Part shown: piece by piece, positions 13,827-22,509 of the stretch
How positions within the stretch are numbered: position 1 is the stretch's first letter
Layout of the letters: each line of letters opens with the position of its first letter
Assembly: GCA_902490305.1 (NCBI GenBank)
Contig: CABUDI010000010.1
Location: forward strand, 1-62,116
Length of the DNA: 62,116 bases
DNA from: an uncultured Collinsella sp.
GTDB taxonomy: Bacteria; Actinomycetota; Coriobacteriia; Coriobacteriales; Coriobacteriaceae
Direction of reading: 5' to 3'
Notes under the pieces: model-generated
What the model saw: only the letters and a program-made list of their open reading frames with translations
Database searches by the model: none
Told to the model about the DNA's origin: nothing
Program-made: the position numbers and the translations under genes

Positions 13827-16709
13827 CTAAATAAACACGTCGACGAGGATGGGCATAAGGTTGAGCAGGCCAAACACCAGCGCCACGCCCCATCCGAGCT
13901 TAAAGCAGCTGCGCCAGGTGCTGCGTGCGAAGGTGTTGTCGATCAGCACCTCGACAAAATACGTCGCAGCCATCACGACCAGGGTGACCACCCAGCTCAC
14001 CGGGTTGTCCCAAACAAAGAACATGCCCACCCACATCAAAAACAGCACGGTCTCGCACCAGTGCATAAGGGTCATCTTGGCCAGCGTGCCGCCGCTCATC
14101 TCGGTGGCGACGCCCTGGACAATCTCCTGATGCGCATGATGCGAATACGAAAGGTCAAACGGCGACTTGCGCAGCTTGATGGTAAGCACCGCGAGCAGCG
14201 CGAGGAAAATGGGCGCGCTGTACACGATGATGGGGGCCGACTGCCCCGTCACGGCGATGGAATCGAAGCTGTCGGTGGCAAGGTACAGACCCACGCTCAT
14301 CAGCAGAACGGCGGGCTCGTAACTCATAACCTGCAGCAGCTCGCGGTCGGCGCCAACCTGGGCAAACGGGCTTTGCGTCGAGGCGGACGCTAACACCACA
14401 AAGATCGCGGCGAGCGTCACCATAAAAGCGCACAGCAGCGTGTTGGAGCCCGACACAAAGATGCCGCCGCCCACGACGGTAAAGATGAGCGCGCACGCCA
14501 TGTAGGTATCGTCCATGGTGTTTACGCTGGCGGGGGCCTTTCGCAGCAGCTTGGCAACGTCGTAGAAGGGCTGCAGCAGGCGCGGGCCCACGCGGCCCTG
14601 CATGCGGGCGGACAGCTTGCGGTCGATGCCGTCGATCAGACCGCCCACAAGCGGCGCCAGCAGGGCAAACGCCACGGTACCAATAAAGATGCCCACGACA
14701 CCCGAGCCTTCGAAATACTTGCCGCGCAGCACCGAGGGCGCGCTCATGGCAAGTCTCTCGGGCCCAATCCACGCGCAGCACAGCAGCGCAAACAAGATAA
14801 TGCTGCAGCACACGACGCTGCCCGCGGGGCCGATACGCTTCTCGCCAAGGGCGTCCTCCGAGTACCAATTGCGCTTTTCGGCCTTCACCTCGTGTCCCAT
14901 CGAGCCGCGGAAATGGCGATATTTGTCGGTTCCCACGCCCGAAAGATATACGTTTACGTGCGGTTTGTTGCTCACGCGGAATGAAGTCAGCAGCACCACG
15001 GCGATAAACGCCACGATAACCACCATCAGATACATGGAGTCCTTGCCAATAACGTACGGCACGCGGCCAAACACCATGGCCAAGTAAGGTGACACCAGAC
15101 CGCTCGAGATAACCGGGAAGGCCACGCAGCACAGAATCAGCAGCGCGGCGATGGTGTTGAGCGCCATCCATTCGGTCTTATGGACATTGACCTCAACGTT
15201 TTGAGCCGTGGGGTCGACGCCCGAAAGCTTGGCAAGCCACTTGCCCCAGAAGAAGAACGTCGCGGCCGAGCCAAAGGCAAGCACCATGATCATGAGCACG
15301 TTGCCGGTCTGCGCGAACGCCACCAGGGCGCCCCACTTGGACACGAGCATGCCAAACGGCGCCACAAACATGCCCATGATGCCCAGCATCATCAGGCGCG
15401 TCAGGTGCGGCATGCGGCTGAACATACCGTCCATGTCCTCGATATTGCGGCTGCCGATATGATGCTCGGCCGTGCCCACGCACAGGAACAGCAGCGACTT
15501 TGCCACCGTGTGGAACAGGATCAGGAAGATGGCCGCCCATACGGCCTCGGGCGCGCCGACACCCAAGCAAGCACTGATGAGGCCCAAGTTGGAAATGGTG
15601 GAGTACGCGAGCACGCGCTTGGCATTGCTCTGCGAGATGGCCATAAGGGCAGCGAGCAAAAACGTGATGGCGCCCACGCTCGTGACCATAAAGCCGGTCA
15701 CGGGATAGATGGCATAGAGCGGGCTCAGCTTGACCATCAGGAACACGCCGGCTTTGACCATGGTTGACGAGTGCAGCAGGGCGCTCGTGGGCGTGGGGGC
15801 AACCATGGCACCCAACAGCCAAGTGTGGAACGGCATCTGTGCGGCCTTGGTGAGCGCGGCGAGCGACAACAGGATGACCGGCATCACCAGCAGCGCGGAC
15901 TGCGCGGTTCCGGCGCCGGAAAGCTCAATCATGCCCGAGATGGTCAGCGGCATGCCGTTAACGTGCAGGTACATGAGTCCGGCCAAAAACGCGATGCCGC
16001 CCAGCATGTTGAGGATGATCTGGTTAAAGGCGTTCTTGATGGCCTCGGGCGTGCGCGTATAGCCAATCATAAGGAACGAGCACACGGTGGTGATTTCCCA
16101 GCCGCAGAACAGCCACTCAAGGTTGTCGCTCGTCACGATGACGAACATGGCCGAGAGGAACAGGAACATAAGCGCCAGGAACTGCGGACGACGGTCGGGC
16201 GCGGTCTGCCCGCGCAGCGCGGCCTCGTGCTCATCATGGGCCTGGAAGTCCTTCATGTAGCCCAAAGCGTAGATACAGATAAGGCTGCCGACAATGCCGA
16301 CAGCGAGGACCATGATCACACTCATGTAGTCCAGGTAGAGCGGCGTCGCCGTGACGGCTTCGGCCGCGGGCAACGTCATGGCTGCAAAGGCGAGCGAGCC
16401 CACCAGCTGGACTATGCCGAGCACCGTGGTGAGCGCGTTCCTATATTTGTACGCGTTGTACAGGATGACGGCGCACAGGATGACATCGATGGCGGAGCTG
16501 ATGATCGAGAGCACATGCGAGGTGCTGGGGGCAACCTCAAAGCTCTGCGGGCCCGCGCCAAAAAACATGACGGCGACTACAACTGTCACCGCCATAATAA
16601 TGCCGGAACCTATGAGCCCCACCGCATCGCGGGCGCGGTCACCGCGCGCGAGCAGCATGCCCAGCGCCGGTACCAGCGGAAACAGGGTAAGGAAATACAG
16701 TAGCGTCAT
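13827..16709 (-). CDS. Fused Ech-like membrane subunit: antiporter-like (EchA) plus NuoH-like (EchB)
   Basis: 960-residue polytopic protein. Residues 1 to about 600 form a NuoL/M-type proton-conducting domain, with E204 in GWEITT, K288 in LTKAAQMPFHTWL and K319 in MVKAG at the positions of known channel residues. After a hydrophilic linker (about 590-625), residues about 665-960 form a NuoH/EchB-type domain with GIDRKLSARMQGRVGPRLLQ, the quinone-site-like loop. In most Ech and Hyf complexes these are two genes. The frame is continuous with no internal stop. It is the first gene of the operon; GGGGGAG precedes the ATG. The complex should couple ferredoxin oxidation and H2 formation, or the reverse, to ion movement across the membrane. 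Confidence 0.9.
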   Translation of the reverse strand: MTLLYFLTLFPLVPALGMLLARGDRARDAVGLIGSGIIMAVTVVVAVMFFGAGPQSFEVAPSTSHVLSIISSAIDVILCAVILYNAYKYRNALTTVLGIVQLVGSLAFAAMTLPAAEAVTATPLYLDYMSVIMVLAVGIVGSLICIYALGYMKDFQAHDEHEAALRGQTAPDRRPQFLALMFLFLSAMFVIVTSDNLEWLFCGWEITTVCSFLMIGYTRTPEAIKNAFNQIILNMLGGIAFLAGLMYLHVNGMPLTISGMIELSGAGTAQSALLVMPVILLSLAALTKAAQMPFHTWLLGAMVAPTPTSALLHSSTMVKAGVFLMVKLSPLYAIYPVTGFMVTSVGAITFLLAALMAISQSNAKRVLAYSTISNLGLISACLGVGAPEAVWAAIFLILFHTVAKSLLFLCVGTAEHHIGSRNIEDMDGMFSRMPHLTRLMMLGIMGMFVAPFGMLVSKWGALVAFAQTGNVLMIMVLAFGSAATFFFWGKWLAKLSGVDPTAQNVEVNVHKTEWMALNTIAALLILCCVAFPVISSGLVSPYLAMVFGRVPYVIGKDSMYLMVVIVAFIAVVLLTSFRVSNKPHVNVYLSGVGTDKYRHFRGSMGHEVKAEKRNWYSEDALGEKRIGPAGSVVCCSIILFALLCCAWIGPERLAMSAPSVLRGKYFEGSGVVGIFIGTVAFALLAPLVGGLIDGIDRKLSARMQGRVGPRLLQPFYDVAKLLRKAPASVNTMDDTYMACALIFTVVGGGIFVSGSNTLLCAFMVTLAAIFVVLASASTQSPFAQVGADRELLQVMSYEPAVLLMSVGLYLATDSFDSIAVTGQSAPIIVYSAPIFLALLAVLTIKLRKSPFDLSYSHHAHQEIVQGVATEMSGGTLAKMTLMHWCETVLFLMWVGMFFVWDNPVSWVVTLVVMAATYFVEVLIDNTFARSTWRSCFKLGWGVALVFGLLNLMPILVDVFI

Positions 16710-16994
16710 ACCATCACTCCCCCATGCAAAAACGCTGCAATTGTTTAACGTTATAACTCAATTACGGGGTTGCGGTGGCAGGTTTTCGGTCAACTGGGGA
16801 GTTTTAGGCGTACGGGGCAAGGGCACGTCCGCTTTGGAGCAGAGAGACGACGCTCCCCTATCGCAGCGACAGGCGCGCGGGCCACTGCGCGCGGTTTATT
16901 GGCCACTTTGGAGGATGTCCCGACAGGCTCGCGCCGGTCCAAAAAGTTGGCGCGGCAAGAAAAATGCGCCCCTGTGGGCGCACCATCCCGTTTG
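16710..16994. other. Intergenic region upstream of the hydrogenase operon
   Basis: No gene was seen. The 285 bp should contain the hydrogenase promoter. On the minus strand, TTATAAC about 40 bp before the start codon could be a -10 box, but no convincing -35 box accompanies it. Confidence 0.4.
16958..16982 (-). terminator. Terminator of the lone HTH gene
   Basis: On the minus strand, TGCGCCCACAGGGGCGCA forms a 7-bp stem with a 4-base loop and is followed by TTTTTC. It lies 12 bp beyond the stop codon of the HTH gene. Confidence 0.8.
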
Positions 16995-17399
16995 CTATTC
17001 CGCCTTTTTAACGCGCGGTTTGCGACCGCGCGGCTTATCGACCAGTGCGGCCTCACCGCTCTCGCGGTACTGACGGCACCAAGCCTTGACCGAAGACTCG
17101 CTGGGAATCTTGTGCTTGATCATGGCCTCGCGAACCGTCAAGCCGTTTTCCAGACGGTCCTTAACCACAGCGAGCTTTACGTCGTACGAGTAGGTGTGAT
17201 GATGCGAACCGGCATTGAGAACGGCGTCGGCACCGCCCACGGCATACGCGCGGGCCCACTGACGAGCCGTGGCCTGGGGAATGCCAAGCTCCGCGGCGAG
17301 GGCGCGATGACCGACCCCCTCTTGGAGGATCTCGACGGCGCGCTGCCTAACCTCAGGCGCATGCGTGCGAGTCCTAGTTGCTTTCGACATACCTGCCAC
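16995..17399 (-). CDS. Stand-alone double helix-turn-helix protein, IS3 OrfA-like
   Basis: 134-residue protein with two winged-helix/HTH segments of the transposase-associated HTH_28 type. The first (about 14-55) includes GHRALAAELGIPQATARQWA, and the second (about 70-115) includes TVREAMIKHKIPSESSVKAWC. The C-terminus is basic (RGRKPRVKK). This matches OrfA of IS3-type elements, but there is no OrfB-like frame next to it, no terminal inverted repeat was seen, and the gene has its own strong terminator. It may be a relic or a domesticated DNA-binding protein. The longest frame starts with GTG at 17399; an ATG at 17390 is an equally possible start. Confidence 0.75.
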   Translation of the reverse strand: MAGMSKATRTRTHAPEVRQRAVEILQEGVGHRALAAELGIPQATARQWARAYAVGGADAVLNAGSHHHTYSYDVKLAVVKDRLENGLTVREAMIKHKIPSESSVKAWCRQYRESGEAALVDKPRGRKPRVKKAE

Positions 17400-17839
17400 T
17401 TCTTAGCCTTAACCGTTAATCTGCTTTCTTACGTGCAAGTTAGATAGTAGCATTTTACTGTTTGCTCAAAGCAGTTAATTAAAATAGACGCGGCGTTATC
17501 TGGGCATTTGGCACCAAATTACGACATTTCTTTATCGATTATTTACGCTGGTAGCTGACTCGCAGCTAATCGTCATTCGCTTGTCAACAAAATTGGCATC
17601 TCTTTATGTCCTTTGGTATAGAGGATATAGTTATTAACCCCTCCCCCAATAATTTTGAGTGATCTGCAAGACAGTAGACGTCCTCACTCCTCATGATTAC
17701 CGCGCATTGCCATCCACCGGAGCAAAACAAAAAGGGCGGGACCTGCTGCGCTTGCAGACCCCGCACCGGTTGACACCCGACGGGACACAGCCGGGCGAGA
17801 CGGATCCGTGCTACCGCCCCGCCTGGCCGCGATGTTCAA
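17400..17839. other. AT-rich intergenic region
   Basis: The 440-bp gap is clearly richer in A+T (about 17440-17670) than its surroundings. It contains the terminator of the downstream minus-strand reductase gene and no supported gene. The AT-rich part may hold the promoter of the HTH gene or be acquired DNA. Confidence 0.5.
17724..17764 (-). terminator. Terminator of the OYE-family reductase gene
   Basis: On the minus strand, a stem starting GCGGGGTCTGC and closing GCAGCAGGTCCCGC is followed by CCTTTTTGTTTTG. It lies about 75 bp after the stop codon. Confidence 0.7.
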
Positions 17840-19870
17840 CTACAGCTCGTTGGCCGCGTGATACGCCGTGCGAATGGCGCTCGCGATGTCGGCGGTGCGC
17901 TCACCCGAGCAGTCGCCCACGCAGGTCACGGGCACCGTCACGCCATCCAGGTCAAACGCGTTGGCCTTGGAGCCCACGGCCATCACCACGTAATCGCAGG
18001 CGATCTTCACCGGCTCCTCGGCGCCGTCCTCGGTGGTGCGAACAGCCTCCACGCCCTCGTCGGTAATGGCGGTCAGGCGGGTCTTCACGTGCTGCTCCAC
18101 GTTGTGCTCGGCAAAGTCGCTCATAATCAGCGGCAGAATGGTCTCGGACTCGCCCGCGGCAATCTTGTCGAGCATCTCCACGATCGCCACCTCGCAGCCG
18201 TGCTGCAGCAGGTACTCGGCAGTCTCGGTGCCCACCAGGCCACCGCCAATGACGGCGACGCGGCCCGTAAGCTCAACCTTGCCGGCCAGCACGTCCCAGC
18301 TCGAGACGACCTTGTCCGAGTCGGCACCCGGAACGGGGATGACCACGTCGTGCGCGCCCACGGCCACAATCGCGGCGTCGGCGGCGTTGAGGTCCTCAGC
18401 GGTAGCAACATGGCTGAGCTCGACCTTCACACCCAGGCCGGGCAGAATCTTCTCGTAGTACTCGACCGAGCGCATGATCTCGTCCTTGCGCGGAGGCGCG
18501 GCCGCCAGCACAATCTGGCCGCCCAGATGATCGCTCGCCTCGTAGACGGTCACGTCGTAGCCGCGCTTGGCCGCCACGCGTGCGGCCTCCAGACCGGCGA
18601 TGCCGCCGCCCACCACGGCGATCTTCTTGTCGCCCTCGCCCGGCTTAATGGCGATGGTCGCCTCGTCACCGTTCTCGGCATTAAGCACGCACGAGATGTA
18701 CTTGCGGTTTTGAATCGCGTCGACGCAACCTTTGTTGCAGTTGAGGCACTCGCGGATGGGTTCGCCCGTGGCGGCCTTCAGCGCAATGTCGGGGTCGCAC
18801 ATGAGCGAGCGGCCATAGGCGATGATGTCGGCCGCGCCGTCTTCCAGAATCTTCTCGCCGGCCTCGACCGAGACAACACGGCCCACGGTTGCCACCGGCA
18901 CGGAGACCAGGGCCTTGACGCGCTCGGCCACGGGCAGCGTCCAGTTGTAGGGCATGGCGCCCATGGGCGGAATGGTGTCGCCCATGTTGCCGGTGTGGTT
19001 GGCCTGCGCGACCTGGATCATATCGATGCCCGCGTCCTCGAGCAGCTTGGCAAACTCGCAGGCCTCGTCGGGCTGCAGGCCGCCCTTGCCGCGCGGCGTG
19101 CCATCGGGGTTCTCCATGATCACGGGGAGTTTATACTCCACCATCAGCTGCGGCGCGGCTTCCTTAATGGCGGCGACGACCTCCAGCGCGTAGCGAACGC
19201 GGTTCTCGAACGAGCCGCCGTACTCGTCGGTGCGCTGGTTGAGGATAGCCGAGCACAACGAACCCACCAGGCGGTCGCCGTGGACCTCGATGGCGTCGAT
19301 GCCGGCCTGCTGCGCGCGGGCGGCCGAGGCGGCGATGGCCTCCTTGATCTGGGTGAGCTGCTCTACGCTCGCCTCGTTCACAAAGTGCTGCATGTCGTGG
19401 TGCAGCTTGGCGTATGCCTGATTGCGGATCTCGTTGGACTCGGCCATCTTGGCGGCAAAGGTCTCCTCGTCGCCGGCGGCCTTGGCCTCCTGCGCGGCCT
19501 TGGCAGCGACCATGGAGCCCATGACCATGCGGCCAACACCGGGCACGTCGTACTCGGGGTGGAACAGCTGCAGCGCGACCTTGGCACCATGCTTGTGGAC
19601 GGCGTCGGCCAGGGCTTTAAACGTGGGGATCTGGGCGTCGGTTGCCAGCTTGGGCGTGGGGCTTGCGGTCATGACGGGAGCAACGTCGCCGATGACGATG
19701 TAGCTCACGCCGCCACGGGCCAGGCGCTCGTAAAAAGCCAGGCTGCGCTCGCCAATGGAACCGTCGCGCTCCTCGTAGCCGGTGGTCAGCGGCGGGAACA
19801 TAATGCGGTTCTTGAGCTCAAGGGGGCCAACCGTAATGGGCTGGAGCAGCTTGAATGCAGGTGCGGTCAT
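17840..19870 (-). CDS. NADH:flavin oxidoreductase of the 2,4-dienoyl-CoA reductase / Old Yellow Enzyme family
   Basis: 676-residue three-part flavoprotein. A TIM-barrel FMN domain (1 to about 345) contains the family segment NQRTDEYGGSFENR. A 4Fe-4S motif CLNCNKGC plus a Cys 11 residues later follows, then an FAD/NAD domain with two dinucleotide folds, VVGGGIAGLEAA and VIGGGLVGTETA. This is the layout of DCR, trimethylamine dehydrogenase and the bile-acid enzymes BaiCD/BaiH. It should reduce an activated C=C bond with NAD(P)H, but the substrate cannot be told from sequence. AGAGGA sits 6 bp before the chosen ATG at 19870; an ATG two codons upstream would be too close to it. The gene stands alone between two intergenic regions. 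Confidence 0.87.
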   Translation of the reverse strand: MTAPAFKLLQPITVGPLELKNRIMFPPLTTGYEERDGSIGERSLAFYERLARGGVSYIVIGDVAPVMTASPTPKLATDAQIPTFKALADAVHKHGAKVALQLFHPEYDVPGVGRMVMGSMVAAKAAQEAKAAGDEETFAAKMAESNEIRNQAYAKLHHDMQHFVNEASVEQLTQIKEAIAASAARAQQAGIDAIEVHGDRLVGSLCSAILNQRTDEYGGSFENRVRYALEVVAAIKEAAPQLMVEYKLPVIMENPDGTPRGKGGLQPDEACEFAKLLEDAGIDMIQVAQANHTGNMGDTIPPMGAMPYNWTLPVAERVKALVSVPVATVGRVVSVEAGEKILEDGAADIIAYGRSLMCDPDIALKAATGEPIRECLNCNKGCVDAIQNRKYISCVLNAENGDEATIAIKPGEGDKKIAVVGGGIAGLEAARVAAKRGYDVTVYEASDHLGGQIVLAAAPPRKDEIMRSVEYYEKILPGLGVKVELSHVATAEDLNAADAAIVAVGAHDVVIPVPGADSDKVVSSWDVLAGKVELTGRVAVIGGGLVGTETAEYLLQHGCEVAIVEMLDKIAAGESETILPLIMSDFAEHNVEQHVKTRLTAITDEGVEAVRTTEDGAEEPVKIACDYVVMAVGSKANAFDLDGVTVPVTCVGDCSGERTADIASAIRTAYHAANEL

Positions 19871-20010
19871 GGACATTCCTCTCTTGTAGGCGCGGCGGCG
19901 ATGTTGCCGCGTAGTTGTCTAAAGGATATGACATGGGAGCACAGCAGCACAACGAAAATCGGCGGATAGCAGGTAGCGGCAGCTGGATGGGGCGGGGCGG
20001 CCTGTCGGTT

Positions 20011-20394
20011 TGTCTCGATCTGTAACAACAACTCAGCAAAACCGGGTCTTACTGTTACAGATCGAGATATTCCTCTCGACCCATCCTCAACAATCTAGAT
20101 CTGTAACAGCTAGGCCCACTTTTGACCCCTACCTGTTACAGATCGAGACAATAGAAACCATCCCAACAAAACGTCTCGATCTGTAACATCTATCGACCAA
20201 AACCGGCCCCAGGCGTTACAGATCGAGACAAACCAAACCCGCCTGCTAGAAAATCTCAATCTATAACAACAACTCGGCAAAATCCGTCCCTCGTGTTACA
20301 GATTTAGACAAACGGGACCCAACCCACCGGTATATCTAGATCTGTAACACCTAGCCGTCCAAATCGGGTCTAAATGTTACAGATTGAGATTTTG
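20011..20394. repeat. Array of five ATCTGTAACA hairpins, about 80-bp period
   Basis: Each unit is an inverted repeat of about 57 bp: (T)CTCGATCTGTAACA, a variable loop of about 25 bp, then TGTTACAGATCGAGA. Units begin near 20011, 20094, 20173, 20253 and 20333 and are separated by 21-26 bp of unrelated sequence. Arms vary at a few positions (TCTAGATC, TCTCAATC, GATTTAGA). Two-unit clusters of the same hairpin occur at 36169-36305, 43101-43239 and 48819-48955. Confidence 0.9.
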
Positions 20395-20439
20395 TTTGAG
20401 AGGCCGAGAATTGGACCGAAAACACAGTCCCGGAATAAC

Positions 20440-20469
20440 AAAAAAGCCCGCCGGCTAGGCCGACGAGCT
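20440..20469 (-). terminator. Terminator of tRNA-fMet
   Basis: On the minus strand, GCTCGTCGGC and GCCGGCGGGC form a stem with a 3-base loop and are followed by TTTTTTG. It starts 10 bp after the tRNA CCA end. Confidence 0.85.
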
Positions 20470-20478
20470 GCAAGTTCT

Positions 20479-20555
20479 TGGTCGCGGGGGCAGGATTTGA
20501 ACCTACGACCTCCGGGTTATGAGCCCGGCGAGCTACCAGACTGCTCCACCCCGCA
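20479..20555 (-). tRNA. tRNA-fMet (initiator, CAU)
   Basis: 77 nt with encoded CCA. The anticodon loop CTCATAA is closed by CCGGG/CCCGG, whose three consecutive G-C pairs are the initiator hallmark. The T-arm is GTAGGTTCAAATCCTGC. Position 1 is U and position 72 is G, so the first acceptor pair is a weak U-G wobble in place of the C1-A72 mismatch of Escherichia coli; initiators generally avoid a strong 1-72 pair. Coding frames called across it are shadows. Confidence 0.96.
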
Positions 20556-20586
20556 ATGTCTGGGCGCCTCATGTGCGCAAGAAAGA

Positions 20587-20615
20587 ATATTACGCGGGAG
20601 TTCGGTAAACGGCAA
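20587..20615 (-). promoter_or_regulatory. Promoter of tRNA-fMet
   Basis: On the minus strand, TTGCCG (20610-20615) and TAATAT (20587-20592) are separated by exactly 17 bp. The expected start lies about 25 nt before the mature tRNA. Confidence 0.65.
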
Positions 20616-20751
20616 GGAAAATCTCGTAGAGCATAATTCCTTCATATTTATACCCCTCAACCCATATCACCGTAAACGAATCGTAGCCTGGCGCCGTCGT
20701 CGGCGCGTATACAATGGTGCGCGTCCTTTTACGCCGACACCTGGAGTAGAC

Positions 20752-21525
20752 ATGCTGCTCGCTATCGATATGGGAAACACGCAGACGGCCATGGGCCTGT
20801 TTGACGGAGACGAGCTGGTGCAGTCGTGGCGCATGCCCACCGACCGCTCCTATACCGCCGACGAGATCCACGTGCGCCTGATGGGCTTCTTTAAGATGTA
20901 CGACCTCTCGCTCGGCGCGGTCGACGCGATCGCCTTTGCCGGCGTGGTGCCACAGCTCTCGCGCGAGTGGCACGCCGTGGCCAACCGTATCGCGGCAGAC
21001 GCCATCGTCATTGGGCCGCAGACGGCGGCCGTGACCAAGCTGCGGGCGGCGCGCCCCCAGGCCGTTGGTGCCGACCGCATCGCCAACGCCGTCGCTGCCG
21101 AGACCTTCTACGGCGCCCCGGCGATCGTGGTGGACTTTGGCACCGCGACCAATATCGACGTCATCGACGAGGACGGCTATTACATTGGCGGAGCGATTGC
21201 GCCAGGCATCCGCATTTCGATGGACGCGCTCGCCGCCCGAGCCGCCAAGCTCGCCAGCGTTCCGCTCGAGGCACCCGAGCACGCCATCGGCCGCGATACC
21301 GAGGAGTGCATCAAGGTCGGCGCCGTAACGGGCGCCGCGGCCATGGCCGAGGGCCTGGTCGCGCGCATGAAGCGCGAGCTGGGGCGCGAAGACGCCACCG
21401 TTATCGCCACGGGCGGCCTCGCCAGCATCGTCGCCGATTCGACCGACGCCTTCGACATAGTCGACGGCCAACTCACCATCAAAGGCATCTGCGAAATCTA
21501 CCGCCGCATGCAGGAGCTGGGGTAG
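20752..21525 (+). CDS. coaX: Type III pantothenate kinase
   Basis: 257-residue kinase of the ASKHA fold that phosphorylates pantothenate, the first step of coenzyme A synthesis. The N-terminal phosphate motif DMGNTQT (residues 6-12), the family's GADRIANAVAA segment and DFGTATNIDVI are present, and the length fits the usual 250-260. CTGGAG lies just ahead of the chosen ATG at 20752; a longer open frame upstream covers the tRNA and is not coding. TATACAAT about 45 bp upstream could be the -10 box. The gene is monocistronic: the next gene is on the other strand. Confidence 0.94.
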   Translation: MLLAIDMGNTQTAMGLFDGDELVQSWRMPTDRSYTADEIHVRLMGFFKMYDLSLGAVDAIAFAGVVPQLSREWHAVANRIAADAIVIGPQTAAVTKLRAARPQAVGADRIANAVAAETFYGAPAIVVDFGTATNIDVIDEDGYYIGGAIAPGIRISMDALAARAAKLASVPLEAPEHAIGRDTEECIKVGAVTGAAAMAEGLVARMKRELGREDATVIATGGLASIVADSTDAFDIVDGQLTIKGICEIYRRMQELG

Positions 21526-21582
21526 GACGGGGACCTAAGTCGAGCACGCCCGATGCCACAGTCCCCGCAAACGTTCGCCAAG

Positions 21583-21710
21583 CCTATTCCTCAAAACTGA
21601 ATAATTTTCAATTTTGAGGAATAGAGACTCCTCGAACACGCCCAGCACAGCGATATCGTGCATGTTTCCTATTCCTCAAAAACGAAAATTTTTCAGTTTT
21701 GAGGAATAGG
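21583..21710. repeat. Paired ATTCCTCAAAACT inverted repeats
   Basis: Two AT-rich hairpins, 21583-21624 and 21668-21710, each have arms CTATTCCTCAAAA and TTTTGAGGAATAG. The outermost arms of the pair also match each other, so the 128-bp block can fold as two hairpins or as one long palindrome. A separate GC-rich hairpin, AAGCCCTCCTCGG...CCGAGGAGGGCTT, follows at about 21742-21772 and may end either flanking transcript. Confidence 0.8.
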
Positions 21711-21807
21711 ACCGAGATGCCGCCCTGCAGTCACGCGAAAGCCCTCCTCGGTGCAGGCCGAGGAGGGCTTCGTTGTCATCGTTGTCTTTGAGCGCTGGCG
21801 CCTCGCG

Positions 21808-22509
21808 TTATAGCCCGCGAATGCGCACGGCCTCGGGTGGAAACTCCTGCTCGCCGGCATCGGTCTTGATGGTCGCGCGACCCCAGATGTCCAGGCCCGC
21901 GAACACGCCCACCGCGAGCGGCAGGCCGTTGGGCGACACCGCCGCAACCTGGCGTCCCAGCAGCGGCACCATGTCGAAGTACTCGCCCAGCACGGGAGCC
22001 AGCGGCCCTGCGGCACCCTGCGGCGTGTTGGCAACAACCGCCCAGGCGTCCACGCGAGCCAGCACGGCGGCGGCCAGCGCCTCGACCAGCGCTTCATCGG
22101 TCACATCCACGCCAAGCTCGCCCAGAGCCGCGCGCTCAATATCCACCGTCACGGCACCGAACATGCCCGCGGCACCGGCACCGCCGTTGACGGCGACGCG
22201 TGCAAACGACGTCTCAAACGCAGGCGCACCGCACACAATATCGCTCGGCCACTGAATGCCCACCTTGCCGGCAAGGCCCAGGCCCGGCGTCGACGCCGTT
22301 CCCACGAGCGCGTCCATCATGCCCATCGCCGCCACAAACGGCAGGCCGTGGAAGGCATGCATGTTCACATCTGGGCGCACGACCAGCGAAAACGTCAACG
22401 ATGCGTCGCCGGCGCTCCAGGCGCACCAACCCGCGGACGCACCCTCGCGACCCGCGTCGCGCGCGGCATCGAGCTCAGTGCCAGCGGCTACAGCATTCAT
22501 CTCAATCAT
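21808..22509 (-). CDS. Degenerate biotin/lipoate-protein-ligase-like protein
   Basis: 233 residues. The middle of the protein matches the BirA/LplA fold: LTFSLVVRPDV, then GKVGIQWPSDIV at the place of the biotin ligase motif KWPND, then a VNGGAGAAG segment. However, the substrate loop GRGRxGR appears only as an eroded segment near residues 20-30 (GREGASAGW), and the motif Lys is Gln. No N-terminal DNA-binding domain is present. It starts right after the folP-folK stop codon, so it is probably co-transcribed. Either the catalytic site has diverged to another acyl transfer or binding role, or the enzyme is dying. Confidence is good for the fold, low for activity. Confidence 0.6.
   Translation of the reverse strand: MIEMNAVAAGTELDAARDAGREGASAGWCAWSAGDASLTFSLVVRPDVNMHAFHGLPFVAAMGMMDALVGTASTPGLGLAGKVGIQWPSDIVCGAPAFETSFARVAVNGGAGAAGMFGAVTVDIERAALGELGVDVTDEALVEALAAAVLARVDAWAVVANTPQGAAGPLAPVLGEYFDMVPLLGRQVAAVSPNGLPLAVGVFAGLDIWGRATIKTDAGEQEFPPEAVRIRGL

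Larger units (their letters stand above)
19871..20478. repeat. Intergenic region with five-hairpin repeat array
   Basis: Between the reductase gene and tRNA-fMet lie about 140 bp without visible features, then five consecutive ATCTGTAACA hairpins (20011-20394), then the tRNA terminator. No protein-like frame was recognised. Confidence 0.75.

Noticed and set aside
16710..16994. Second transposase frame (OrfB) after the lone HTH gene
   Set aside because: No DDE-like protein is encoded in this gap, and a terminator separates it from the HTH gene.
17440..17670. Replication origin or small RNA in the AT-rich gap
   Set aside because: No DnaA-box cluster or clear promoter plus terminator pair was found for it.
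20011..20394. CRISPR-like array
   Set aside because: The repeated part is an inverted pair around a variable loop, unit borders vary, spacing is not of CRISPR type, and no cas gene is present.
20351..20572. 73-codon minus-strand frame
   Set aside because: It runs through tRNA-fMet and its terminator.
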